A stretch of DNA of 64,000 nt, taken from the NCBI GenBank assembly GCA_014529385.2, contig CM043942.1:8372001-8436000 (forward strand). Reading direction: 5' to 3'. The DNA comes from Adiantum capillus-veneris (taxonomy: Eukaryota > Streptophyta > Polypodiopsida > Polypodiales > Pteridaceae). Within the stretch, counting starts at the first letter, position 1; each line of letters opens with the position of its first letter. A model generated the notes under the pieces. The model was not told the DNA's origin. It made no database searches and saw only the letters and a program-made list of their open reading frames with translations. Made by a program: the position numbers and the translations under genes. This document shows, piece after piece, positions 33,663 through 45,839 of the stretch.

Positions 33663-33734
33663 ATGGAGGGCGCGACGCACCGAACCATCTCCACCAATGG
33701 AATCTCTATGCATTTTGTTGAAATGGGCGCAGGT

Positions 33735-33773
<39 letters not shown>

Positions 33774-35304
33774 TTGGCTTCAAAGAAGAGATACCAATGT
33801 TGCCTAATTTGTGCAGGCCCAGTTGTATTATTTCTCCACGGCTTTCCAGAGGGGTGGTATGGATGGCGCAAGCAGATTCCTGTGTTTGCAAGAGCAGGAT
33901 ACCGTGCAATAGCCCCAGATATGCGTGGCTATGGAGATACCTCTGCACCTGAGGGTGTCAAAAATTACACCTACTTGCATATTGTGGGAGACTTAATCGG
34001 CTTGCTGGATGCTCTTCAAGTGGAAAAGGTATGTGTAAGCTGGATGCCTTCCCATACAGCTTTGAATTAAATTACATTCTCAGGAATATGTTATGGATCA
34101 ACATTTTTGTAGGTATATCTGGTCACTCATGACTGGGGTGCAGTAATTGGGTGGAAATTTGCCCTCTTTCGTCCAGACCGAATCATCGCACTGGCATCCC
34201 TTAGTGTTTATTTTTTTCCACGGCACCCTTCTGGGAGCCTTGTGCAGTTGATGAGAGCTGCTGTCGGAGAAGATCATTACATCTGTCAATTTCAGGTATG
34301 CCTGGGGACATGTAGCTAGGCAAGTTCCACAAAGGGTGTCATTCTTATGTTGCAAAATCCATTTTTGCAGTACGCTAAGCCTTGAAACATATGCAAATAG
34401 ATTTGCCAAAAAAACAGACCATCAGCATAGAACGGATGCTTGTTGTTTTGCATGAGGAGATATTGCAGTAGAAGCTCTTCTGTCAGAAAAGGCATAAGAG
34501 CCTCTTTTGCATGGTAATATTTTTGTCGAACTCTTGAAATTTTGATCTCCCCAGGCACCCAGTGAGATCGAAGCTAAGATTGAGCAAATTACACCAGAGC
34601 TCTTTCTCAGGAAATTGTATGGCGGTAAGCTGAACCATAAGTTGGAAGGTTTGAGCCAAACAAACGAGAAGGTGCTTCTTCCTGAGTGGACATCAGAGAA
34701 GGACCTTGCATACTACGTTTCCGAGTTTGCAAAGCATGGGTTCACTCCTGCACTAAATTATTACCGGGCTTTGGATCTGTAAGGCTCTGAATGTTTTTGT
34801 TTCTGAAGGGACTACTTATCTGTGTGTTGCATCAAACCTTAGTATGTATGCTTGGAAAATGTTTGATTTATGCTGGTCTTTTCTGTTGGGGCCAATACAA
34901 TATGCAAATGCGTGCAGATGTTAATCTGTATGTTTGTTGAAAGCCCAGTTAGGATGAGCAATGCACCCATGCAAAAAGCTTGATGACATGTTGTACGTTT
35001 GTTAAAAGCTTGAGGAAATTCTGGTGTCGGCAACTATGAATGTAGGTCTTGGGAACTCGTAGCCGCATGGGCAGGAAGCAAGGTGACAGTTCCGACAATC
35101 TACATTGTTGGCGACCGAGATGTTGTCTACAATTTTGCTGGTGCCAAGGATTACATTAAACATGGAATGGCAACAGATGTTCCCTCACTTAAGGAGACCA
35201 TAATTCTTGAAGGTGTGCACCATTTTTTGCAGTTAGAGCAACCAGAGGTGGTCAATGGTCACATTCTCAAGTTTTTCCAAGGCTTTCATGCTTTAGGAGC
35301 ATAA
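33663..35304 (+). CDS. Soluble epoxide hydrolase (alpha/beta hydrolase), 5 exons
   Basis: Exons 33663-33732, 33817-34028, 34113-34295, 34555-34778 and 35046-35304 join through GT-AG introns into 315 codons, the usual plant length. The start is MEGATHRTIST. Motifs in order: oxyanion HGFPE, RGYGDTSAP, nucleophile Asp101 in HDWGA, lid Tyr150 (YICQFQ), second Tyr at 224/225 (LNYYRAL), charge-relay Asp255 (VGDRD) and His289 (GVHHF). The enzyme adds water to epoxides such as those of fatty acids, giving diols. It acts in the cytosol, in cutin or oxylipin metabolism or detoxification. There is no N-terminal phosphatase domain and no signal peptide; the C-terminus HALGA is not a classic SKL. Intron 1 contains a (GA)n run at 33741-33770. 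No defect is visible: it is the one intact host gene here. Confidence 0.95.
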
Positions 35305-35639
35305 TGCTGCAATGCTAAATTGTGAAAACCATGATCCTTGGCATCTGCCAACATGGTGGGTGCTATCATATCACTCTTTGAACAATTTTGTGCTTTCAAT
35401 TTCGTGTGCGGATTGTTATGTATGTCTCCTTAAACACCAGATTGCTGAAATATTGGAGGGATGTAAACTTGCAGTGATGAGGTCTCTCTCCTCCTTTGTA
35501 GTGATATTTAATATCCCACACAGGCACGCATACATACATTCATCACTTGTGCTTGTGAGTTGTGTAGTTTTGGTGCTTGCAGCAGAGACTAGTTGGACCA
35601 ATTGCACATCTTCTGGGCGGTATGCGATGATGCAATGCC

Positions 35640-35682
<43 letters not shown>

Positions 35683-36500
35683 AGAGCTGTAAGAAAGAAA
35701 AAACCATAATCAATGCGCTTGGAGGATGCAGTCAAGTAGCGCAACCCAAACCTGCCAACCACTGCAGGGCAGCATCTACAAGCTTGCACGAGTATGCTAT
35801 TGAAACACAGAATATGTGCTAGAGCTCACCACACGAGCTTGAGTAGTAGGAAAGAGTGCAGAAAGGGGACATTCGTTGCTATTAATGGCGATCAACAATG
35901 AAAGCACTTACTGTGGATTAAAATAAGCGAAGATTGAGTAGTGACCATAATGTGCTCAAAGAGCTCTTTTTGCAGCAGACTCAGCTATCCCTCGTCTTTG
36001 TAGTGATAAAATAAAATGACTAACAAGACCCTTATCTCTATATGGGAGCGGCTAACAAGACCCTTATCTTCATGTGGGAGTGGCTATTTCTCCACTCTTA
36101 GGTTGAAAGGATATCAGTGATTAATAGATGTTGGATTCCATAGTTATGCTTACAATGGTACATAAAGTTGGGACAACTACAATCCATCTTTAATGAAATT
36201 TATTTTGTGATGTTCCTCAAGGCAGTGTGTTTTGGATACATTAAAGAGCGTTGGTAAGATGGTCACTCGCATGAAGAAGCCATAGAAGATGTTCTTTAGC
36301 AGTATCATTGATAGGGTCTCTTTTGTTCTTCTTCTCCTTGAGAGTTGTGTTTTCTTGTTTTCGTTCCTCCCTAATATGCTCCTTGATCAAGAATTAAGTA
36401 TCCTTGCTCACTTCCTCATGGCGGCCTCAAGTATGTCATCTATGAGCTTCTTGTCTGCGTTCCCCTTTGTTAAGACAACATTGTGGTTAGTTCGGGAGGC
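35305..36500. other. 3' flank of the epoxide hydrolase
   Basis: Holds a (CA)n tract (35642-35679), an AATAAA at 36010-36015 that could serve polyadenylation only if the 3' UTR is long, and a 34-bp tandem duplication at 36017-36082 (AACAAGACCCTTATCT twice). No other gene is recognised. Confidence 0.4.
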
Positions 36501-36559
36501 AATACTAGGAGAGGCCATACTCTTACTAACCCTATGCTTGATGACTAGGTGCTTAAGCA

Positions 36560-36975
36560 AGTAGGGGGCCAAGTATCTTGGGCTTGAATGCCAACATGCA
36601 AGCCTACAAAGGAGGGGGTGAGCCATGCAAGTAGGGGATATAGTTGGATGACTTCTCTCTCTCCCAAAGGGCACCCCTTGCTCAAGAGGCAAGAAGGACA
36701 CATGTCAAGCCCGTAGCTAGATTGCCCTCAAGGAGTGTCCAAAGTTGATTGGTTTGTCCCTAGAGAGATTCAATGAGTATTTAGCTAATTAAATTAATTG
36801 TTTAGGAATTTATCAAGCCCTCTCTCTCAAAGAGAAAAGGGGGACACTTGTCCGAAGACGGTACTGCTTGACTTGACCTAGGCTTGTGATTGGCTAGGCT
36901 TGAGAGGGCCAATGAGAAAAAAGCATGAGCTAGAAAGAGGGGTCGACCCTAGCAACTAGGGGGCTTGCTTGCAGG

Positions 36976-37020
<45 letters not shown>

Positions 37021-37540
37021 GTGTGAAGTGCAAAGTGCAAGAGCTCCATATCTTTCTCCAAGCTTGTTGAGAGTTGAGAGCCTACACTCTTGGCTATGGA
37101 ATGCAAATCCAACAAAGACCCATGCTTCAATGTGTGCTTAAGCTTGACATCTTCTTCGTCTTCATTACTATGCTATTATGCTATGCTAAGCAAGAAGAGT
37201 GATGATAAATGAGGAACTATTTCTTTCTCCTATGACTGTTTCTTCTTCCTCTTCCCTACCTTCATTCCCCACTAGTTCTCTCCATCTTCAAAGGTGTTTG
37301 AGGCCGTGGGACTGAGACTAGGGATGGTTAATGCTTTTTACCAAGGATTGTGTTATGCTTGTGATGCTTGAAGTTTCCCATCTTCATTGCATCACCTACG
37401 TCACAAAGAACACAAAGATTGTATTGTACTAAATCTCTCTTGATGGGAGAATCTATAATACAAAAGCCTATTGGAGGGGGGATTGGCTCTACATAAAAGT
37501 ATTGTTCATGCCAAGTTAATTAAGTATAATGGTTATGTTG
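36560..37540 (+). mobile_element. + strand Ty3 5' LTR (ends approximate)
   Basis: Matches the reverse complement of 28500-29560 in blocks and lies directly upstream of a Ty3 gag in the same orientation. It contains a (CT)n tract at 36979-37017. I could not place a primer-binding site with confidence. Confidence 0.55.
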
Positions 37541-37639
37541 TTACCGCTAATTAAGTTCACCCTCTGTATTCTCAAAGTAGTCTCTCAAAAATGCTCACTC
37601 GAATTCTCTGTATGCCGTTATTCTCGAAAAGAGTATCTA

Positions 37640-38332
37640 TCTTCTCAACTATGTTGACACTTTTGGTGCTACCGACAAAGTATTGGCCTTCATGTAGCGA
37701 TTTGATGCAGCCTTTGGAGACGAGGGCTTCACCGAGTCCTCCAAGCTACGCCATGTAGCTATGCACTTCCATAAATATGCTCGTCAATGGTGGGCTAGCC
37801 TTTGTGGCAACAACGAAGCCCCAAAGACATGGAAAACTCTACAAGTTTCCATCATGAAGCAATTTCTTGCAAGCTATACAAAAAACAAAGTTCTTACCGA
37901 ATGGCGTAGTTTAAGGCTGCTCTCCAACGAGTCTATCCACAAATATGTAGACAAGTTTTTGGATTTATATCTCAAGGCTACTGTCTTTTAAAAGATAGAC
38001 TTCGCCGAGCAAAAGCAGCAATTCTGTGCGGGTTACCTGAAGAGATGGCCGAGTACATCAACGTCTAACGGCTTGGTTCTTTCATCGAAGTAATCCACCA
38101 CACTATGGTTCCTTCATGCGTCAATTTTCAACAAGAAGCTAGAAGGAATGCCAGGCCCATGGAAAGCAAAGACAAAAGTGATGCAAAGGGAAAAAACAAT
38201 GCCCAAAATTTTTCCCAAGGTAATTCCAACAACAACAACAATCGGTCCAAGGAGAAGGGAATTTACGAAGGTAAAAATAAACTCTCTTTTGAAGAGTTTG
38301 AAGCTTTTCATAAGGACCACAAATGTTTTAAG
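37640..38332 (+). pseudogene. Ty3/gypsy gag, capsid part (+ element)
   Basis: DTFGATDKVLAFM, then the retrotransposon-gag core FHKYARQWWASLCGNN...WKTLQVSIMKQFLASY...NKVLTEWRSLRLLSNESIHKYVDKFLDLYLKA, with a stop near 37990. The Lys- and Asn-rich tail (38105-38332) ends in KCFK, the first half of the CCHC knuckle. There the frame is broken by the copia insertion at 38333 and resumes at 40537. Confidence 0.85.
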
Positions 38333-40536
38333 TGAAGGAACTGTCCAGGAGAGAAGAGGAAGGAGAAGAGCACACGACACACAGATATGGGTGGGGAGAC
38401 TCAATCAGTAAGCAGCCCCCTATACACTTATGCTATGTATAAGGTATACAAGTCGGTGGGCGCCCAGACTCTGTGCGGTCGGGCAAGGCACAGACGCCTA
38501 TACCCCAACAACCTCCTACTTAAAGGCGATTGTGCCTTAAGCAAGGGAACCTAGACTAAAGACTACAAAAGGCGAGAGAAAATCGCTCTCAACTGATGCC
38601 CATTGGTTGGCTGTGATCATGTGCATCCGGTTGTTCTGCTCCTATGTAAGTCCATACACCACCAGACGCACTATGCCATCATCAGCCAACAAACGACTGA
38701 CAACCCCAACTGCAAATGCTCCCACTGTAGCTGCGATATCCGGTCTCAAGATCAGCATCTCATACATGAGACCACCGAATGCCGATGCAATGCTAGCGGG
38801 CCCTGCTATCTCTACGGAGCATGCATCAATATATATATCCCTGAAAATAGGCATCTCTGACTGACAAGGCGTGTCAGCCACATTCATCTCCTGATTGTCC
38901 GCAAAAGATGCATTAACCTATCGTGCAACCTCAGAGCAAACCAACTGCTCTAGGTGTCTGCTGGAAGACATATCCTGCACAACTATATCCCCATGTTCAC
39001 TGTCGAGCATAGAAATGAATGATTGCATAATCGCTGACGTCTCAGCCTCCTTTGCAATCATCCACTATAAACATGACCACTCAATCTGCTGTGACTCACT
39101 AGAGATCTCATGCTCTAACTCCTTATGCATAGACTCTTGCACAACTTCCTCCTGTCGTGACTCATTAGAGCAAGACCGCTCTACTTGTCTATCCTGCATA
39201 GAAGTATCTCGCACAACTGACTCTCTGCTTTGCTCAGTGACTAGCAAAGCATGTATGTCTGACTCTGTCACCTCTCTGTGTGACTGCTCAAGTCGTGCCC
39301 CAACTGTGTGCACAACGAGCTCACTACTCTGCACTCCATGCAAAGCACCCTGCAACCCACAAGCACAAGAGACTCGCCTGCTCTCTCGCTGTCTACCTGG
39401 CTGCATGATCACAGAGACAACACTGTCTCTCCCGTGATCCACATGCAATAGGTAACCTGGACCACTTCTGGCACCTCTCGCAATCACTAGCGAACCCAAA
39501 TGCATCACAAAATCTTGCTCTCGAACCGAAATCTCACGGCTCACATAGCCTCAAGTGCATCAGCCCAGAGAGAATCCGTCTCTCTATCTCTCTCTGGCTC
39601 TCCTAAATCCAATCTGTGAATCTCTTACCCGGAGCGTAGCTTCTCACGCAGTAACACTTGCTCGTAGCTACACCTGTGCTAAAATGCAATCATACATGCT
39701 CTTCTCTGCAACCATAATGACAACGGGTAAGCTGTCTGCAGACAACAAAGAAAACAACAGAGCCCAAAACTGTCCTGAAAAACAGTCTCTGTGTTTTTAA
39801 TTTCAGACCCACCTGCACTCCGAATCAGAAAACAATTCCTTCTACAAAGTCGTAGAGCTTGAAGCCAGATCCATTTTGAACAAAAAAGTTTTGGAATCGG
39901 AGCTTTGTAGCTCAAGTTATGAGCAAAACAGTGGACTGCTGTCAAACTGTCAAAAACTGAACGACTTTCTTCTGTGCTTCTTTGAGCTCATAGAAAGGCT
40001 CAAACTCACTTCCCACCTCGATGCGTGAGCTAAATGCATCAATCTCACAATGCTTCCATGTCTATGGAAGCTCCAAGCTCCAATTTGTCGTCGATGTAGC
40101 CGTTGCAAAGCTTGCCGAGAAGAGGGAAAATGCTGTACACAGTGGCCTGTAGAGGAACTGTGGATTGATCTGTAGAGGAACTGTGGATTGATCTGTGAGA
40201 ACTAGGAAGCTCCTGAGAGCTCTCTTGCAAGCCTCTGTATGGCTACCCACAAGCCTCCTCTATTTCTTTGCTCAGATCTGTGACCTCTCCACCATAGTCG
40301 ATGAGTTCATCGCGAAGCCGTCCATCTACGCTCTTACACCTGTCGCTCTGATACCAATTGAAGGAACTGTGCAGGAGAGAAGAGGAAGGAGAAGAGCACA
40401 CGACACACAGATATGGGTAGGGAGACTCAATCAGTAAGTAGCCCCCTATACACTTATGCTATGTATAAGGTATACAAGTCAGTGGGCGTCCAGACTCTGG
40501 GTGGCCGGGCAAGGCACATGCACCTATACCCCAACA
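38333..40536 (-). mobile_element. Deleted Ty1/copia element, minus strand, 178-bp LTRs
   Basis: Two near-identical 178-bp direct repeats, 38333-38510 and 40359-40536, have TG...CA ends. The 5-bp TTAAG flanks the whole (38328-38332 and 40537-40541). GCTCTGATACCA at 40345-40356 is the reverse complement of the TGGTATCAGAGC primer-binding site for initiator Met tRNA, so the element reads on the minus strand. A purine-rich AAGTAGGAGGT adjoins the other LTR. The interior is only about 1.85 kb. The minus frame 39544-39065 has the copia pre-integrase style (GSLVIARGARSGPGYLL), and 38887-38642 has the RT end (GGLMYEMLILRPDIAATVG). Most of integrase and RT is gone, so it is a non-autonomous deletion derivative. 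Confidence 0.9.
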
Positions 40537-41322
40537 TTAAGTGTGGGGAGCAAGGACATGGCTATCTTTCTTATCCCAAAAGAGAAATGACGCAATGAGA
40601 CTCCTAGAGCTTCCACGATCGAAACTCCAAAAGAGGATACTCATTGCAAAGGATCACCTCTCTCCTATGCTTGGGTAAAGCTAAGGGAGCATGATGCCTT
40701 CATCTTGTTTGATCCTGGATCTACTCACAATTTCATATCAACGGAGTTGGCCACTAAGTTGGGCATTCAAGCTTTCGAGATGGGAGATATTGTAACTGCC
40801 GACGATGGAGATTTCAAGGAAAAGCAAGCCTCTGTTACTCTGTTGATTGGGAAGTTGAGGCTTCATGTCCAAAGCTACATTGACAAAGAAGACTTTTTAA
40901 TCTCTCCTCTCCAACATGAGGATGTTATCCTAGGGGCACCATGGTTCAACCGCATGGCTGCCAACATGAAGTTCCCTGAAAGGAGAATCTACTTTACCTA
41001 CAAGGAAAAGAGTATGTATATAGATGCTAGTGAGTCCGGTCGTACTAAACCACTTGTAAATTCACATGCTTTTGATAAGTCAGTGAAAAGCTCAGTTTTT
41101 ACGTACATGATTTTTGTCAAAGAGTCTCTAAATGATGCTACTGTTTTAACAAAGCAAAGTGCCAGGAATCAAGAAGAATTAGACTTGTCTAATTTTCTAA
41201 ATGGATTCCAAGATGTGTTCATCAATGATATCCCTATGGACTTGGATGATGGCCATCGAATTGAGCTCCTACCAAGAAGCTCACCGCATAACAAGCCTCC
41301 TTATCGAGTTTCTCAAGCTTAA
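40537..41322 (+). pseudogene. Ty3/gypsy gag knuckle end, protease and linker (+ element)
   Basis: Resumes the gag knuckle after the copia insertion (CGEQGHGYLS, last Cys now Ser). A frameshifted stretch follows, then the retropepsin frame 40705-41322, which starts at FDPGSTHNFISTEL. The expected third residue of the D-S/T-G triad position is Pro here and Leu in the sister copies. The linker to RT contains the conserved ILGAPWF and the acidic GFQDVF, IDDIP-type segment. Confidence 0.85.
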
Positions 41323-41935
41323 CAAGAGGAGATCATGAGGCAAGTACAAGAATTGATAGACAAAGGGATAACGAGGCCTATCTCCTCTCCCTTTTGTTCG
41401 CCAGTCCTTTTAGTGAAAAAGAAAGATGGTACATACCGCATGGTGTGGACTGTCGAGCACTAAACCATATCACTATCAAAAACAAACTTCCCGTACCGCG
41501 GGTAGAAGATCTATTTGATAAGCTACAAGGTTCGACCTACTTCAATAGGATTGACCTTAAAAGTGGTTATTATCAAATAAGGATAGTGAATGAAGATATC
41601 CTAAAGACCGTGTTCTATACAATGTTTGGTCTTTATGAATATTTAGTCATGCATTTAGCCTTGACTAATGCACCAGCCACATTCAATTGTATAATGGGGA
41701 AGATCTATTCGATAAGCTACAAGGTTCGACCTACTTCAATATGATTGACCTTAAAAGTGGCTATTATCAAATAAGGATAGTGAATGAAGATATCCTAAAG
41801 ACCGTGTTCCATACAACGTTTGGTCTTTATGAATATTTAGTCATGCCTTTTGGCTTGACTAATGCACCGGCCACATTCAATCGTTTAATGGAGAAAATAT
41901 TTAGACCCTACCGCAAATTTACTGGATCAGCCTCT
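41323..41935 (+). pseudogene. Ty3/gypsy RT with 194-bp tandem duplication (+ element)
   Basis: RT fingers and palm ([46 protein letters not shown]). The stretch from GAAGATCTATT at 41505 starts again at 41699, a 194-bp tandem copy that shifts the frame. The RT then breaks off at PYRKFTG (about 41934), just before where FFDD should be, and joins inverted integrase sequence. Confidence 0.85.
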
Positions 41936-43165
41936 GTTGAGAGATGGATATAGCCTTCTTAATCTTTTGAAAAGATTCTTGTATGACACGGCTATACTCA
42001 TTAGTAGAAAAGATCTTCCCATGTACTTGAAGTAGCAAGGGACTTTTAGGTCTTCTCTCTATGATCTCAAAAGGTGCCTTTCTCATAGTAGTAAGGACAA
42101 TATTATTGTACGCATACTCTACAAGGGGTAAGTACTTTTCCCATTGTGAGCGTTGATCTACTTCCGTAACATAAGTCTTTAGTAGATCGAGAGTCGTAAG
42201 ATTGGCTATCTCACTTTGGCCATCCATTTGTGGGTGATAGGCCGAAGAGAAATTCAATCTTGTACCTAGATTTTCATAGAGAGCTTTCCAAAAATTACTG
42301 GTTATTCTAGGATCTCTATCTGACACGATGGATGTTGGAAATCCATGGTGTTTGAAAATCTGAGATATGAAGAGAGTTGCCATTTGGTGTGCCTTAATAA
42401 TCTTTTTGATAGGAATAAAGTGTACTTGCTTTGCTAAACCTGTCGACTATTCTCCATATTCATGTATTCCCATGGATAGACTTGGGTAATCCAAAGATAA
42501 AATCCATTGGTATACTCTCCCATGGTGAATTAGGGATTGGAAATGGCTAGAGTAATCCACGTTGCTTCCCTCTATCATTCTTGGTCTTTTGGCATACCAT
42601 ACATTTTGAAACATACTCTTGTTTGTTCACTTCATGGTAGGCCAATAGAAGTACGTCTCTACTCCTCAAAGAGTAGGTTGAATACCTCTATGCCCCGCAT
42701 AGGTAGGAGCATGGGATTCTTACATGAATTTCTCACAAAGGGACTGGGTAACACATCGCCTATTTCCATAGAGAAGATAAGCATCCTGCAAGGTGAATGC
42801 ATAGCCTATTTCCATGGAGAAGATAACCATCCTCCAAGGTGAATGGTTTCTCTTTCTTCCCCAAAGCAAGGGCTGACATATGTTTTTAAATTCAAGGTCA
42901 ATAGCATACTCATTTATCATAGAAGATAGATAATTGTGAGTTGCTATAGACACCACATTGACTTTTGGTTGTCATGAAAGTGCATCGGCCACTTGATTAT
43001 GCTTACCAACAATGTGAGCAATATGAAAATAAAACTGCGAAAGAAAATTTCCCCACCTGATTTATTTGTCGGAAAGCTTGGTTTGCATCATGAAGTACTT
43101 GAGACTTTGGTGGTCCGTTCGCAAAACAAATGGAGTCCCCAATAAATAGTGCTTCCATGTGTCTA
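41935..43165 (-). pseudogene. Inverted RNase H-integrase segment of the same Ty3 family
   Basis: On the minus strand from 43165 down: the RNase H end (WKHYLLG, SKLSDKQIRW, KHNQVADAL), the linker, then the integrase zinc region and core (SDRDPRITSNFW, AYHPQMDGQSE, EYAYNN) ending at 41935. It matches 55995-57160 closely. The + element is present on both sides: RT before it and the integrase C-terminus after it. Confidence 0.85.
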
Positions 43166-43290
43166 TGGAAAAACTCCTATGGACCATCAAAAGTATTATG
43201 CTAAACTAGCAAAAAGATACTATGGTCCTTTTCAAATCTTGAAGCCAATCAATGGCATGGCTTACCAATCTTATTGTCTTATCTCAAGGT
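43166..43290 (+). pseudogene. Integrase C-terminal fragment (+ element)
   Basis: Reads HQKYYAKLAKRYYGPFQIL and KPINGMAYQ, the GPY/F module of Ty3 integrases, in the + direction. It follows the inverted block and fits as the missing end of the + element. Confidence 0.75.
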
Positions 43291-44760
43291 GTGGAATGGC
43301 TTGAACAGGTTGTCCCATCAATGCTTGGGCAACCTCTATCAATTTTTTACACATTTTTCACCTTTGTTTCTGAACTTTTGGGTAGAGATAGGTCATCTAT
43401 CTTTTCTCTAAATCTTTGTGTAGCCTCATATGCTTGCGCAATAAGGCATCTAATGGCTCCAAGTCCTTGTCTACCAACATAGATCCTCATGCACTAAATG
43501 TTGGGGTTTTGTTTGGTTCTACCATGCAAGCTTCCTTTACCTGGTGTTCTTTCAATTGTTCTTATGCTTGAGAGAGCTTCACTACCATGGTTGCTTGTTT
43601 GAGTTCTTGTTTTGCTTTCATCTTTCTTCTCATGGTCTTCTAAGATTTAGCTGAGTCCTAATGGATTTAACATTTGTGTCCATTGGGTTTCTCTTCATTT
43701 CTCTTTTCATTAATGGATTCTCAAGCATGGGCTCTTGTTACCAGATTGATAGCGGCAATTTTCTCTATAGTTGAACCACTTGAACTTGGTAGAATGCCTA
43801 TTATGTTCATTGGTGTCTTTCTTGCTCTATTAGGGTGCTTTGAGCAATACAAGAATGAGATGTGTTTTGCCACATTCTAGAAAATCTTACATATATTCTC
43901 ACTATTTCTCCCTTATGTGAGCAATTATTGGCCTAGTGATCATCGTCACACTCATAGCATGGTCTTATCTATTGAGGTTGTTATTGTGGTAGTGATGGCT
44001 GCCCTTGCCTTGGTGAATATGCATTTGATTTGTTATTTAGGTTGGATATGAACATCAAAGTATTCTCACTCATCAAGTATTGATCCCTTGCTAGTTGATA
44101 CATGTATTATGGTTGGATACTTGGATTCCTGTGCTTACATGAAGAATAGGAATCTCTCCCATATGGAATGGTTTCTGTAGCTACACCATAAACTTCACCA
44201 AGCTCTTCATATTATTCTAAAATTGGCCCTAGAGCTTGGTTTTCATGTGGTTCAATGAGCTAAGTGAATCTAATAACAACTCATTTGCTTAAGAACTGGA
44301 TTTTGTTGTCTTAGCACTAGATGTAGCTTCTTGAGCCTAACATTATTGTGTCCCACTGGATATCTTGATGGTGGTGGTTGATTGATAGATAGAGGATTGT
44401 AAGGTTTCTCTTTAACAAAATTTCCCTATAGCAATCCCTAATTTTAAGGGATTAAATCTAATGTTGTGGAGGATTAAAGGGACAAGAGAATTCATGAAGC
44501 TAGTTTTAATGGGCTTCTCTATCCATTTTTTTAGGCCCCACTTCTATCCACCATTCAAAACCTCTCCACATTTCTTCAATATGTTGGCAAAGGAGAGGTA
44601 GGCTTGCCAGGTTATTGTAAGCGGCTAGCCATCTATGGGTGCAAGTGATTCTTTGCATTGGTGGATGTGCCAAATGTAACAAAAAAGTAACTCCATAAAA
44701 TAATATTACTATCACATTATTATAATCTTGAAATATATCTATAGAGCACTTTAGCACAGC
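43291..44760 (-). pseudogene. Probable Ty3 gag remnant, heavily decayed
   Basis: The minus strand contains a CX2C-H-C pattern (CYECDDDH, stop, ANNC) near 43955-43915, like a nucleocapsid knuckle with one residue lost. Other sequence has no clear frame. Low confidence; the rest may be unrelated. Confidence 0.35.
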
Positions 44761-44769
44761 ACATTTGCA

Positions 44770-45110
44770 TTACAATAAAAAGTCACCTCTCCAAAGAGAG
44801 AGGCTACAACCCTCAAAAAGAAGAAGTCCATCATTTAAAGCTTGACAACACCATTGCACACTTAAAAGAAACACCATTGTATCTTCAAAAGGATAATTTT
44901 TGAACTTAATAAGATACCGTCTGATAATCTTACCATGTTTTAGTAGTTTGTCTTCATGCCAAAGGATATCTTTGGGTTGTAGCCCCTCTTCTTGGTCTTT
45001 GATTTCTTGAGGGTCTTCAATAATTGGCTCTCTTGGTGTCTCTCCTTTGTAGGGCTTAAGTAGGCTCACATGAAAAGCATTGTGTATGAGCCAATGGCAA
45101 ACCAAAAGTT
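44770..45110 (-). pseudogene. Ty3/gypsy integrase C-terminus with chromodomain-like end
   Basis: The minus frame reads HNAFHVSLLKPYKGETP, PKDILWHEDKLLKHGKIIRRYLIKFKNYP, FEDTMV. This is the FHVSxLKPY border and the chromodomain-like I-R-x-YLIKW block known from plant Ty3 chromoviruses. It is truncated on both sides and may pair with the gag-like remnant beside it. Confidence 0.7.
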
Positions 45111-45839
45111 CAACTTAACAAACAAGTGGTTACAACATCAAAGAGGATAGTAAATCATATCTGATGGCACCTATCCTTGAGATTGAGGAACCATGACCAA
45201 ATGAATTATGGGAATCCATTAGGAACATAAAGAAGGGATGTGTGACTCACCAATGTTCCCCAGTCCTTGAGATAAATCTAGAGCATGAGCACCAAAACCT
45301 AGAATTTGAGTCACAATGACATTTGGTGCTATGGCATCCAAAGAGAGAAAACCACGCACATTGAGGACTCTATCATCATGTATGGGAGAGCATGAAAAGA
45401 GTTCTAACGTGGTTGTAACCTTACAATGGAAAACAATGCCTAAGATGATTGATTCAAGGATTTTACAAAAGTTATTGTCTACTCCTATTTAGTCCTTATT
45501 GAATGCACAATTATGCTATCTGAATCGCTAAATATAAGACCACAAGTATGGGCCAAAGAGGGATTTTTTTGGAAAAGATGGAAATTAGTTTTCCATTCAA
45601 ACACATAGGTTCAGAGCCCAAGAAAACAAAACACACAAAACAAAAGAGCACAGAGCTAGTGTCTATAAATAAGGTGGGACAATATTGTGAAGGCGAAGAA
45701 AGAAACACTACCCTACCCATGAAATACAAAACCCCAAAAACATTGGCTATTCTTGATAGTGGAGAGGGTGTAGCCATAGATACAAAAGAAATATATATAT
45801 ATTTTAAAAGCTAATCCTACAAAAGACACACATGAAATT
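45111..45839. other. Unassigned stretch
   Basis: AT-rich with chance frames only; it lies between two Ty3 fragments of opposite strand. Confidence 0.4.

Noticed and set aside
33419-33721. 100-codon frame upstream of the epoxide hydrolase
   Set aside because: It overlaps exon 1 in a different frame and has no family features; the leader is GC-rich enough to leave chance frames.
35312-35692. 126-codon frame downstream of the epoxide hydrolase
   Set aside because: It starts in the 3' UTR, ends in a (CA)n run, and has no recognisable domain.
38895-39437. + strand Cys-Ser-rich 180-codon frame that looks like a cysteine-rich peptide
   Set aside because: It is the antisense shadow of the copia gag/pre-integrase frame on the minus strand inside the 178-bp LTR element.
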